Below are positions 35,636-43,227 of a stretch of DNA of 64,000 nt, piece after piece. The position numbers and the translations under genes were made by a program. Under the pieces are notes generated by a model. It was not told the origin of the DNA. It ran no database searches and saw only the letters and a list, made by a program, of their open reading frames with translations. This DNA is from Motilibacter deserti. Lineage in GTDB: Bacteria > Actinomycetota > Actinomycetes > Motilibacterales > Motilibacteraceae. Numbering within the stretch: position 1 is the first letter of the stretch; each line of letters starts with the position of its first letter. The stretch spans positions 514,523 through 578,522 of the forward strand of contig NZ_JAANNP010000001.1 in NCBI RefSeq assembly GCF_011250635.1, written 5' to 3'.

Positions 35636-36697
35636 TCATCCATTCGCACTTTTTAGCTGCGCTTCTCTTCCAACCTCGTCTCGGTATTGCTCCTTTGTGC
35701 TGACCGCTGCCACTATTCGATCAACGAGCTCCGGCCGGTAAACGAATTGCGAGAACGCGGGTGAGTACACGCAATAACCGTCGGACTTGGGCAGCTGATC
35801 CTTGGATCCGGCCTTGACCGGTCCGATTTGCCACTTCTTTCGAAGCCGGGTGAAGTCGTTGACGCCGAACTTGAACGGGATTTGAGCTTCAACTGCCGCC
35901 GCGACGGCCTTCGGCAGCACTTCATTGCCATGCACGGCTTCCCGGAACTTCTCGGCAATGATGACGCTGCCTTGTTGTCCCAGCAGCTCTTGGAGCTCCT
36001 TCTCACTGAGGTCGTCTTGACGCACGAAGTTCAGTGCCATATCCGCTTCGGTCTTCGGACCCTTCATGGGAAGTAGGAGAAGCCGGTAGGCGAATCGCTC
36101 GTCACTCCGCACATCATCGGGGACACTGGTCCGGAAATCGGTAATAAACGACGAAACCGCTGCGGGCAACCCCCGGCGAAGGTCGAGCTGCTCCTGGTAC
36201 CGCACCGGGCTGAGCGACTGAACGAAGACAGGGAATTTAAGCTCGTTTCCCAGGCTCTCATCTGCGCCGAACCGGCGAAGCAACTCCGCCTCGAAGTTAA
36301 TGATGCAGGCGTGTGCTTCGGCAGCCGTAACTACCAACACCGAGTCCTGGAAACGGTGCTCCACGTGATTCCGGAGACCGACGAAGAATTCTATGTTGGC
36401 ACGGACCGGATCATTGTCCTTGAACTCATGCTTCAAGCATTGCATCAAGTCCCACGTCTTCTTGGATCCGTCGGGATTCCGCTTGAATAGGCGACGTCCA
36501 CCAGTCTCGCGATAGAAGATCTCCGCCTTCCGGCGCATTCGGTCGGCGTGTAGGAGATTCTGCCACGCGAGATGCATATGCACGATGAAGTCGCTGAAGC
36601 TGCGGCGGTCCCCCGGTCTGTTGTAGAAATCGATCGCGACAAGCGCTTGTCGCCGAGCCTCGTCGAGTGTGTGGCGCCAGGCCGGTGGTCGTGCCAT
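35636..36697 (-). CDS. DUF3644 protein with HEPN-type RNase motif
   Basis: 353 aa from the ATG at 36697, with GGAGG 4 nt before it. The N-terminal helical half contains GLRNHVEHRF near residue 135, which fits the HEPN nuclease signature R-N-x3-H. DUF3644 proteins are found in defence islands and are thought to be HEPN-related. Predicted role: RNA-cutting toxin or abortive-infection effector. The C-terminal half has no motif I recognise. Lower GC than the host and flanked by recombination scars. Confidence 0.8.
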   Translation of the reverse strand: MARPPAWRHTLDEARRQALVAIDFYNRPGDRRSFSDFIVHMHLAWQNLLHADRMRRKAEIFYRETGGRRLFKRNPDGSKKTWDLMQCLKHEFKDNDPVRANIEFFVGLRNHVEHRFQDSVLVVTAAEAHACIINFEAELLRRFGADESLGNELKFPVFVQSLSPVRYQEQLDLRRGLPAAVSSFITDFRTSVPDDVRSDERFAYRLLLLPMKGPKTEADMALNFVRQDDLSEKELQELLGQQGSVIIAEKFREAVHGNEVLPKAVAAAVEAQIPFKFGVNDFTRLRKKWQIGPVKAGSKDQLPKSDGYCVYSPAFSQFVYRPELVDRIVAAVSTKEQYRDEVGREAQLKSANG

Positions 36698-36825
36698 GAT
36701 TCCTCCGGCCCTCTTCTCCATGTCGCGTCCCGAAAGTGCTAGCCTAGTCAAGGGGGCCGAGCGAGGCCGCCCCCAGCCTTGCGATTCTGGGCGGCTCGCC
36801 CATGCGGCCACGGCTGACCGTGTCC

Positions 36826-37251
36826 TCAATTGTCAAGCAGCGGCAGCGCCAGCAAGGCTGTGGCGCAAGGCCACGGCCGCCCGTCCTCGGCGCAGATCGG
36901 AGCTCCGCCAGGGAACGGCTCGGCCGGCCGGTGCACCGTCCGCAGGGCCTCCAGCAGCCCCCGCAGCGCAGGTGGCTTCAGGTGCGGCAGCGCGGCCTGC
37001 AGCGCCGCACGCGCCAGATAGTGAGCGTTCTCCGGCGGCACCCGCTCGGGCAGCAGGAGGGCCAACGCCTCGACCGCTTCACCCGGCAGCGCGTTGGCAG
37101 TCGCGGTAGGGGGGACGGGCGGCACAGGGGGCGCGCCGTCCGAGTGCGAAGGCGCGAGCCCGACATCTAGGCCGACCTCCTGGAACAGGATGGGCCGCAG
37201 CACCGCAGTGCGTTCCGACCTCAGCGGGGGACATACCGACGAGCTACGCAC
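36826..37251 (-). CDS. Small hypothetical protein with a CAEDGRPWPC motif
   Basis: Up to 141 aa; the true start is uncertain and probably internal, because the first 45 codons are Pro-rich and run antisense to the lsr2 remnant. The helical second half ends with ICAEDGRPWPCATALLAL, a motif style seen in many small actinobacterial proteins of unknown function. Coding status is uncertain. Confidence 0.45.
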   Translation of the reverse strand: MRSSSVCPPLRSERTAVLRPILFQEVGLDVGLAPSHSDGAPPVPPVPPTATANALPGEAVEALALLLPERVPPENAHYLARAALQAALPHLKPPALRGLLEALRTVHRPAEPFPGGAPICAEDGRPWPCATALLALPLLDN

Positions 37252-37483
37252 GCTGCTGTAAGGCTACTCGCAGCACGCCCGCGAGGTTGGCGGAGGCAGG
37301 AGCCGGCGGACCGGGCGTCGACCCGCTGCGCCGCCTACGGTGCAGCGTTCGGAAGCCGCGACGAGCGCGGAGAACGTCGATCCCAAGGCCGTCCGTCGAT
37401 GGGCTCAGGAGCAGGGCTACGAGGTGAGCGCCCGGGGGCGGGTCAGCAAGGCCCGGTCGAGGGAGTATCTGGCGCAGGTGTAG
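37217..37483 (+). pseudogene. lsr2: Truncated lsr2 with an in-frame stop
   Basis: One reading frame carries the end of the Lsr2 dimerisation domain (SDLSGGHTDELRTLL), a TAA at 37259-37261, then YSQHAREVGG, a basic linker (RSRRTGRRPAA) and the DNA-binding domain (DPKAVRRWAQEQGYEVSARG, then RVSKARSREYL). The order matches Lsr2, the actinobacterial nucleoid silencer. The first 35 or so residues are missing and the frame is interrupted, so it is a pseudogene. A restart after the stop could give a DNA-binding-domain-only protein. Confidence 0.75.
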
Positions 37484-37610
37484 GAGTCATTGGTCACGGA
37501 GGTACGGGAGCGGTAGCGCGAAAGCCGTGTTCGCCCGCAGAAGGGACAGGTTCCTCACCCGATGACACCGCACACTTTTCGATCACCGTTCACTCGAAAG
37601 GCAAGGTCAC

Positions 37611-38786
37611 CTAGGAAGCCTGTGTCTCAGCCCATTTCATATAGGCCTCCCGGTCATATCTGGCCGCCACTAGAAGATCCGCCGCGTCCTGAATAAGACG
37701 CTCTCGAAGGTTCACGTCCTCCCTTACAACTCCATCGATATCACGGCCACCCGCCACGCGATCGATATATCTCTCCAAGGCGGCGCAAACATCAGCAGCT
37801 GGATTCCCGTCGACTTCTTCCTTCCTCAGCGGGTCCTTCAAGACGATGCCTTGTCGATCAAATCGGATCACCAAACTGGCCATGTCGATCGCTCCGCCTG
37901 TGGTGAAACTCGTGTAGTAGAAGCAAGACGTGACCTTAGGGCGGCTCTTTACAGTAGTATTCACCATGGTAAGGGAATAGATCCACTGAAGCATCGCGAC
38001 GAGAGTCAGTATGCGGAAGTCCTTGGGTGAGCAAGTGGGAAAGCAACTAAGATCGAAAGGCTCGTCGCACACCTCAGCCAGCCGTTCACCCAGTGAATCA
38101 CACTCGTCGAGCTTCCCGTTTAGTAGCGCAACCACTTCGTCCGCCGCGGGCGAGGCGGTGCCCCTGTCTACTTTGGTTGTTACGAGTAGCACCCACGGAT
38201 TGGGGTTGGCAACTTGCAGGGCCAATAGCTCCCGGAGCGCGTTCGGGTACGACAAGGATGCAGCCGGGGCGTCCGTGTAGAAGTTGTCGGTCAGGTCCAA
38301 GTTCACGACGTCCACTGGTGCTAATGTCCGCACGGCGCGCCAAGCAGTTGTATTTTTTCTGGCAACGTGGCGAAGGTCGTCCGGCCGGATGCCAGACGTC
38401 AAGTGGACGAGGTGATGTGCTTTGAGCTCGGTCTCCGATACGTTCAGCTCGGTGGCATCGGGTCCGGCGGTCCCGGCGGCTGTGTCGAAGCCGATGAACT
38501 CAAGACCTCGGTCCGTGGGCTCGCACACAGTCTTGAGCAGGTGTCGAAGATCGAGCAGATCAATACCCGGCAGTCCAAGGTACTTGAGGCGGTCTGCCGA
38601 GTCCCTTCCCGCGAGGATTTCTGCAACCGCACGAGTCCATTGCTTCTCGCGGACGTATTGTTTCCTAGGGCGGTGCCAAGGCGAGAATGAGTCGCGCGGG
38701 GCCTTCTCCTGGCGTTCGTAACCGCCCTCCGGAAGATCCTCGAGCGGTTCAGGCAACCCAATGTCGTTCGTAGTCTCGTCGCTCAT
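37611..38786 (-). CDS. Partner protein of the GHKL ATPase, function unknown
   Basis: 391 aa. The start overlaps the stop of the GHKL ATPase gene by 4 bp, so the two are co-translated. The middle part (LKYLGLPGIDLLDLRHL ... LEFIGFD ... VDVVNLDLTDNF) has alternating strands and helices like a Rossmann or methyltransferase-like fold, but the classical SAM glycine motif is not evident. Proteins of this type are repeatedly paired with HATPase proteins near restriction systems. GC content is low. I can give no biochemical role; it may be the effector or the sensor of a two-gene defence system. Confidence 0.75.
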   Translation of the reverse strand: MSDETTNDIGLPEPLEDLPEGGYERQEKAPRDSFSPWHRPRKQYVREKQWTRAVAEILAGRDSADRLKYLGLPGIDLLDLRHLLKTVCEPTDRGLEFIGFDTAAGTAGPDATELNVSETELKAHHLVHLTSGIRPDDLRHVARKNTTAWRAVRTLAPVDVVNLDLTDNFYTDAPAASLSYPNALRELLALQVANPNPWVLLVTTKVDRGTASPAADEVVALLNGKLDECDSLGERLAEVCDEPFDLSCFPTCSPKDFRILTLVAMLQWIYSLTMVNTTVKSRPKVTSCFYYTSFTTGGAIDMASLVIRFDRQGIVLKDPLRKEEVDGNPAADVCAALERYIDRVAGGRDIDGVVREDVNLRERLIQDAADLLVAARYDREAYMKWAETQAS

Positions 38787-40711
38787 CCTTGAGCCTCCGG
38801 ACGTACCGCGCGGGCAATGTACGACATCAATAGTTGAATCTCGCTCGCGCTTAGATCGTCGAGCATTTGAAAGGCCGAAAGCATCTGCGCGATGGCCGCC
38901 ACCTGGGCTTCCGTTCGAACGGCCTTGGCCGATGAGCGCTGAGAGCCCAACACTTTCTGACGAGACAGAAGAATCTCGTCGGCTAGCCCGCCAGGTTCGC
39001 CAGGTTCACGCCTTATCCCGCTCGTCCACCTGACAGGCGGGATGGGAGTGTCGGCATCGGACCCTAAGACTTCGCTCCACAGCTCGTCGACAAGACGCTC
39101 GAGCTCGCCTTCAGTGTCTCGGGATGACTGCGCGCGCAACTCGCGGCGCAAGGCGTTGCCGTAACTTTTCTGGGTGCCTATGGAGCGGCTCAAAGCCATG
39201 TGGAGCCAATTCGTGAGCCTACCGACGTGCGGGTGTCCGAAGTTGTAGTTCTCGCGATCGATATTCAGGGCAGCTTCTAGACCCTGCACGACGAAGATCT
39301 CACAAGTGATTTGTCGCAGGCGTGTTGTCTCCGCTACTTGGTATTTGAAGAAGGTCTCATCGAAACCGGAGCCTGAGGCGCCGTGAATCCGCACCAGGGA
39401 ACCGACTTCATCGGTAGGAACGATTTTCGGTACCCAAAGTAGGTACGCATAGAACTCCAGCGCACCGCCGCTTCGAGCCGGATCCGCGCCATTGAAGTCG
39501 TCCAGCAGGTGGCCGACGAACATCATAGGCGTCTTCACTTGATTTGACGTCTCAGGCAGGTCTTTGAACTTCAGAGGCCGCTTGAGCTCCAGCTCATCCA
39601 AGAACACGTGGAAATCACTGGCTACGCCTAAGCCGGCGGGCCATTCCCATCGTGTCGCGACCGGTAAATCGCTCTTGGCGCGGACCACGCTGTCCGGCCC
39701 TGACCCTACGAGGTCGTGCACTACCACGTTCTCCAGGACATCGTCGAACGGGTGTTGATGAACGTAGGGTAGCGGGGCTGCAAGGCTAAGCCTCCAGACC
39801 ATCTGCAGATAGTAGTCAAGAAGGTCAGATATCTTTGGGTTTCGAGATGTTTCGCTCTCCGGGTAGGTGACGGCGTCCACGAATCGAGCAAATGCGACGT
39901 CGGGGCTATCATTCATTGCCCACGGCAGGCGAGGAGACCCTGCCGCGCCTGCCGCGAACTCATGCTCGGAACCCGGTTGAACTGCACCGACATGGTATTT
40001 CGGAGCGTCTTGGATACCTCGCCTGACACGAAGCCAAGTATCTGAGCTGCGAAGCATCTTCCTCGCCGTGGGCTTGAGCCCATTGAGGACGACCGTTGTG
40101 CCTTGGCTTGACGTGTCCTGAGCGGGCTCTCTCCAAACAGCGACAAGTCCGGCCTCGAACGGCTCGTCGCTATCCGGCCGCTGCTCGTTCTCCGAGTACT
40201 GTCGCAACGTAACGGAAACGACCGTTCGCCACGCCTCATCTTTGCGCTTGGTTATCACCTGGAAGCTCTGCGTCAGCTGACTGACGCTAAATAGCCCGAT
40301 TCCGATCTTCCCAATCAGGCGTCGGCCGCCCGGGCTTAGGAATGCGCTCCCGGGTTTAGTGACCCCCAGCCCTGCCCCCGCTTCGGTGCGCTTTGCGCTA
40401 CCTCCGATGTGCTCAATGAGATGAGCCACGGCGTCGGGTCCCATGCCATGGCCGTCATCGCTGACGGTAATCCGCTGGAATCTCGGCCTGTCGGTCGTTA
40501 TAACCACGCGCTTGGCGTCGGCATCGTAGGAATTCGAAATAAGTTCACGAAAAGCGGAAGCCGGCTCGCTATAGATCCCGTCGGTCACCCGCGCTATCAC
40601 TTGGGCGTCGGTCTTCAAGACAGTTTCCACGACAGAGCCGTCTTGCTCAGTCCTGCGGATTCGCTCTCCCAGTTCGAGCGATTCCGCGCCGGGTGCGGTT
40701 GTCACTTCCAC
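38783..40711 (-). CDS. GHKL (MutL/MORC/Hsp90-like) ATPase
   Basis: 642 aa. The Bergerat ATP-binding fold is complete at the N-terminus: N-box ELISNSYDADA near residue 57, G1 box SDDGHGMG near 85, G2 box GKIGIGLFS near 138. It lacks the kinase phospho-acceptor domain, so it is not a histidine kinase. MutL/MORC-like ATPases were described in bacterial restriction loci (Iyer and Aravind), where they are thought to act as ATP-driven DNA clamps. It lies 27 bp from the Vsr gene on the same strand and is coupled to the 391-aa partner. Confidence 0.88.
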   Translation of the reverse strand: MEVTTAPGAESLELGERIRRTEQDGSVVETVLKTDAQVIARVTDGIYSEPASAFRELISNSYDADAKRVVITTDRPRFQRITVSDDGHGMGPDAVAHLIEHIGGSAKRTEAGAGLGVTKPGSAFLSPGGRRLIGKIGIGLFSVSQLTQSFQVITKRKDEAWRTVVSVTLRQYSENEQRPDSDEPFEAGLVAVWREPAQDTSSQGTTVVLNGLKPTARKMLRSSDTWLRVRRGIQDAPKYHVGAVQPGSEHEFAAGAAGSPRLPWAMNDSPDVAFARFVDAVTYPESETSRNPKISDLLDYYLQMVWRLSLAAPLPYVHQHPFDDVLENVVVHDLVGSGPDSVVRAKSDLPVATRWEWPAGLGVASDFHVFLDELELKRPLKFKDLPETSNQVKTPMMFVGHLLDDFNGADPARSGGALEFYAYLLWVPKIVPTDEVGSLVRIHGASGSGFDETFFKYQVAETTRLRQITCEIFVVQGLEAALNIDRENYNFGHPHVGRLTNWLHMALSRSIGTQKSYGNALRRELRAQSSRDTEGELERLVDELWSEVLGSDADTPIPPVRWTSGIRREPGEPGGLADEILLSRQKVLGSQRSSAKAVRTEAQVAAIAQMLSAFQMLDDLSASEIQLLMSYIARAVRPEAQG

Positions 40712-40738
40712 CTACCTGTCGACGGGGGCGCGGCAAGG

Positions 40739-41266
40739 CTAGCGAACTGCGGCTGTTCGGTGGCGAGGATGAGCGAGTTCCGCGTACCGCTCCGCCAGCA
40801 CGGCGGAGGTTCGCTCGACAACCTCAACAAGTGCCTCGTGCTCCCAGAAGCGGAGCACGAGCCAGCCGTGGGCTTGGAGCGTGCCTGTCACGAGCTCGTC
40901 GCGGTTCTGATTCCTGCGGAGCTTCGGGTTCCAGTACCACGTGTTCGTGGTTGGCGGACGCCCGTGCTCAGGGCAGGCGTGCCAGAAGCACCCGTCCACG
41001 AAGATCGCGACCTTGACGCGAGGGAAGACGACGTCAGGCCGTACCCGCAGGTCACCAAGGTCCAGGCGGTAGTCCACCCGGAACCGGTAGCCTGCGGCGT
41101 GTAGCGCCCGCCGTAGACCCTGCTCTGGTCTGGTGTCCCGGCGTCGATTCGCCTGCATGTTCCGCGAGCGGCCAGGGGACTGAGGCGCGGGGTACACCCC
41201 CCGTTCGTAAGCGCGCTGCCGTGCGCGAGCGCGGCGGTCAGCGCCAGACGACACGCTGTCGTTCAC
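40739..41266 (-). CDS. vsr: Very short patch repair (Vsr) endonuclease
   Basis: Nicks next to T:G mismatches that arise when 5-methylcytosine deaminates. About 175 aa from the GTG at 41266; other starts are possible. The family core is present: MQANRRRDTRPEQGLRRAL, then RPDVVFPRVKVAIFVDGCFWHACPEHG with the catalytic Asp and zinc-binding His/Cys residues, then WVLRFWEHE-like LVLRFWEHEAL. It is divergent from the C5 methyltransferase gene, whose mutagenic side-effects it should counter. Confidence 0.92.
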   Translation of the reverse strand: MNDSVSSGADRRARARQRAYERGVYPAPQSPGRSRNMQANRRRDTRPEQGLRRALHAAGYRFRVDYRLDLGDLRVRPDVVFPRVKVAIFVDGCFWHACPEHGRPPTTNTWYWNPKLRRNQNRDELVTGTLQAHGWLVLRFWEHEALVEVVERTSAVLAERYAELAHPRHRTAAVR

Positions 41267-41387
41267 GGTCACGAAGGTCCTCGCACATGCTCGCGTCGTC
41301 TGGCAGGATGACGACGAGCGGACGAACACCTGTTCGACCCGCCGGCGTCTGTGGCGCATCAGACTGTACGACTGTGGGAGTGACAGC
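41267..41387. promoter_or_regulatory. Divergent vsr-methyltransferase control region with a GCCGGC site
   Basis: 121 bp between divergent starts. The predicted recognition sequence of the system, GCCGGC, lies at 41341-41346, 42 bp before the methyltransferase start. A repeated GACTGT pair lies just before the Shine-Dalgarno (GGGAG). Confidence 0.4.
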
Positions 41388-42365
41388 GTGTCCGAGTTGA
41401 CCTGCCTAGAGATCTGTGCAGGCGCCGGCGGGCAAGCTCTGGGACTTGAACAGGCAGGATTCGGCCATGCTGCGGTCGTCGAGATCGACATGGACGCGTG
41501 CGAGACGCTGCGGTTGAACCGGCCCGAGTGGAACGTGGTCGAGAAGGACGTCCACCACTTCGACGGGAGGCCGTTCAAAGGCCAGGTCGACCTCGTTGCA
41601 GGTGGTGTACCCTGCCCCCCGTTTTCAATCGCTGGCAAGCAGCTCGGAGCCGACGATGAGCGCGACCTGTTTCCTCAGGCGCTGCGGCTTGTGCGCGAGA
41701 TCGAACCCCAGGCGGTCATGCTCGAGAACGTCCGGGGTCTCTCGGGCCCCCGCTTCGATGGCTACCGCCAACAGGTGCTCGACGAGCTGACAGACCTCGG
41801 CTACCAGCACGACTGGAAGCTGCTGAACGCGTCGGACTACGGGGTGTCTCAGCTCCGGCCCCGGTTCATCCTGGTAGCGCTGCGTGCCGACGCCTTTCAG
41901 CACTTCTCCTGGCCCGAGCCGCAGCCCGCTCCCCCGACCGTTGGCGAGCTGCTGAAGGACCTGATGGGCGTCTACGGCTGGGCGGGGGCAGACGACTGGG
42001 CTCGCCGCGCGAGCGGGATCGCTCCTACCCTCGTCGGTGGCTCGCGCAAGCACGGAGGACCCGATCTTGGCCCAACGCGGGCACGGGCTGCATGGCTAGC
42101 CCTTGGCGTTAACGGCAAGATCGTGGGCAACGACGCGCCTGCGGCGGATGCGCCGCCAGACCACCTGCCTGCTCTGACGCTCCCGATGGTGTCCCGAGTG
42201 CAGGGGTTTCCTGACGACTGGCGCCTCTACGGTAAGAAGACCGCCGCGTATCGGCAAGTCGGTAATGCTTTCCCGCCGCCAGTCGCAAAGGCCGTCGGAC
42301 AGCAGATTCGTCAGGCTCTCGAGGCCGCCCGAATTGGCAATGGCGAGCTACGGGCGGCGGTCTAG
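41388..42365 (+). CDS. DNA (cytosine-5-)methyltransferase, M.NaeI-like
   Basis: 325 aa from a GTG. C5-methyltransferase motifs are in order: I (LEICAGAGGQALGLEQAG), IV with the catalytic cysteine (GGVPCPPFS) near residue 78, VI (ENV), VIII (QLRPRF) and X (YRQVGNAFPPPVAKAVG). The target-recognition domain between VIII and IX is fairly short. Its neighbour is an R.NaeI-like endonuclease, so the expected target is GCCGGC. The Vsr gene is divergent. Moderately lower GC than the host. Confidence 0.93.
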   Translation: MSELTCLEICAGAGGQALGLEQAGFGHAAVVEIDMDACETLRLNRPEWNVVEKDVHHFDGRPFKGQVDLVAGGVPCPPFSIAGKQLGADDERDLFPQALRLVREIEPQAVMLENVRGLSGPRFDGYRQQVLDELTDLGYQHDWKLLNASDYGVSQLRPRFILVALRADAFQHFSWPEPQPAPPTVGELLKDLMGVYGWAGADDWARRASGIAPTLVGGSRKHGGPDLGPTRARAAWLALGVNGKIVGNDAPAADAPPDHLPALTLPMVSRVQGFPDDWRLYGKKTAAYRQVGNAFPPPVAKAVGQQIRQALEAARIGNGELRAAV

Positions 42366-43207
42366 CCTCTGCGCTTTGCTTTGCGGAGAGCCTCCTCGTC
42401 CTTGATGGCCTGCGGGATGTTCGCCGGCCACGGAGCGGACTTGGTGAGTCGGTAGTAGGACCAAACTCTGACGCCCTCTTGCCCCGTCTTCTGCACTTCA
42501 TAGTCCCAGCCGAGGAAGCGTAGGTCACGTAAGCGCCTCTGCCAGTCCTCCTGGTACTCCTTTGCGCTGGCGACGACCCCCAGCACGTCAGACCGAATCC
42601 ACTTCGGATGAACCGTGCGCAGCAGTTCTCCGATCCGGCGTTGCGGCTCGTCGTATGTCACAGCGACGCGGATGGCGTCGGCGTGCGCCGCAAACGTCTC
42701 AAGATACTGCCACCGGCCGACGGCGCACTCCTCGCAGAGCGCGTGCAGATTCTCTATGTTCGCGGAACCGCCCCATGAGATCGGCAGCATCCTCTCAACC
42801 GACAAGACGACTCCGTGATCGTCGGGAGTACGGCCGCACTGAGAACACCGCTTCGACTCGAGAACCTGCGCCCTGACGCGCAAGCTGATCGGCTGTACGT
42901 CAAGTGCATCAGTCTGCGTCGTCCGAGGCCGCTGAGCCCAACCAACGAGTGCGACGGTGCTTTCACTCGCTTGAGGGTCGCCCCTCCACTCCAGGCGAAA
43001 CACACGCTCAAGATCTTCGAGCAGATTCTCCAGCGGGGGCTGCCCGTCGACCGCGTTGCGATGCCACAGGTCGAGCTGCGCGCGGCTGAGACGTCCTGTG
43101 GAGCACTCCCGTCGGTGCAGAGACTTGTAAAGCAAGCGCGCCTCATCACGCGCCAGTAACTCGCGCAGCTCGGAGCTCCCGGGCGCGGGCAGCGGGTGGC
43201 CTGCCAT
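42362..43207 (-). CDS. HNH-like protein with an altered active site
   Basis: 281 aa from the ATG at 43207; a start at 43252 would overlap the endonuclease gene. The centre has a zinc-ribbon/HNH layout: CSQCGR, then ISWGGSANIENLHALCEEC. The first catalytic histidine, usually in a DHI-type motif, is replaced by VERM. The gene lies between the methyltransferase (4-bp convergent overlap) and the endonuclease (20 bp, divergent), so it belongs to the locus. It could be an inactive DNA-binding helper, a diverged nuclease, or a controller of the system. Confidence 0.8.
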   Translation of the reverse strand: MAGHPLPAPGSSELRELLARDEARLLYKSLHRRECSTGRLSRAQLDLWHRNAVDGQPPLENLLEDLERVFRLEWRGDPQASESTVALVGWAQRPRTTQTDALDVQPISLRVRAQVLESKRCSQCGRTPDDHGVVLSVERMLPISWGGSANIENLHALCEECAVGRWQYLETFAAHADAIRVAVTYDEPQRRIGELLRTVHPKWIRSDVLGVVASAKEYQEDWQRRLRDLRFLGWDYEVQKTGQEGVRVWSYYRLTKSAPWPANIPQAIKDEEALRKAKRRG

Positions 43208-43227
43208 GCTGCCGACGGTAGCCGGCC

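Noticed and set aside
38783-40711. Histidine kinase or HtpG chaperone
   Set aside because: GHKL ATPase boxes are present, but there is no H-box/receiver or HtpG middle domain, and the context is a restriction locus.
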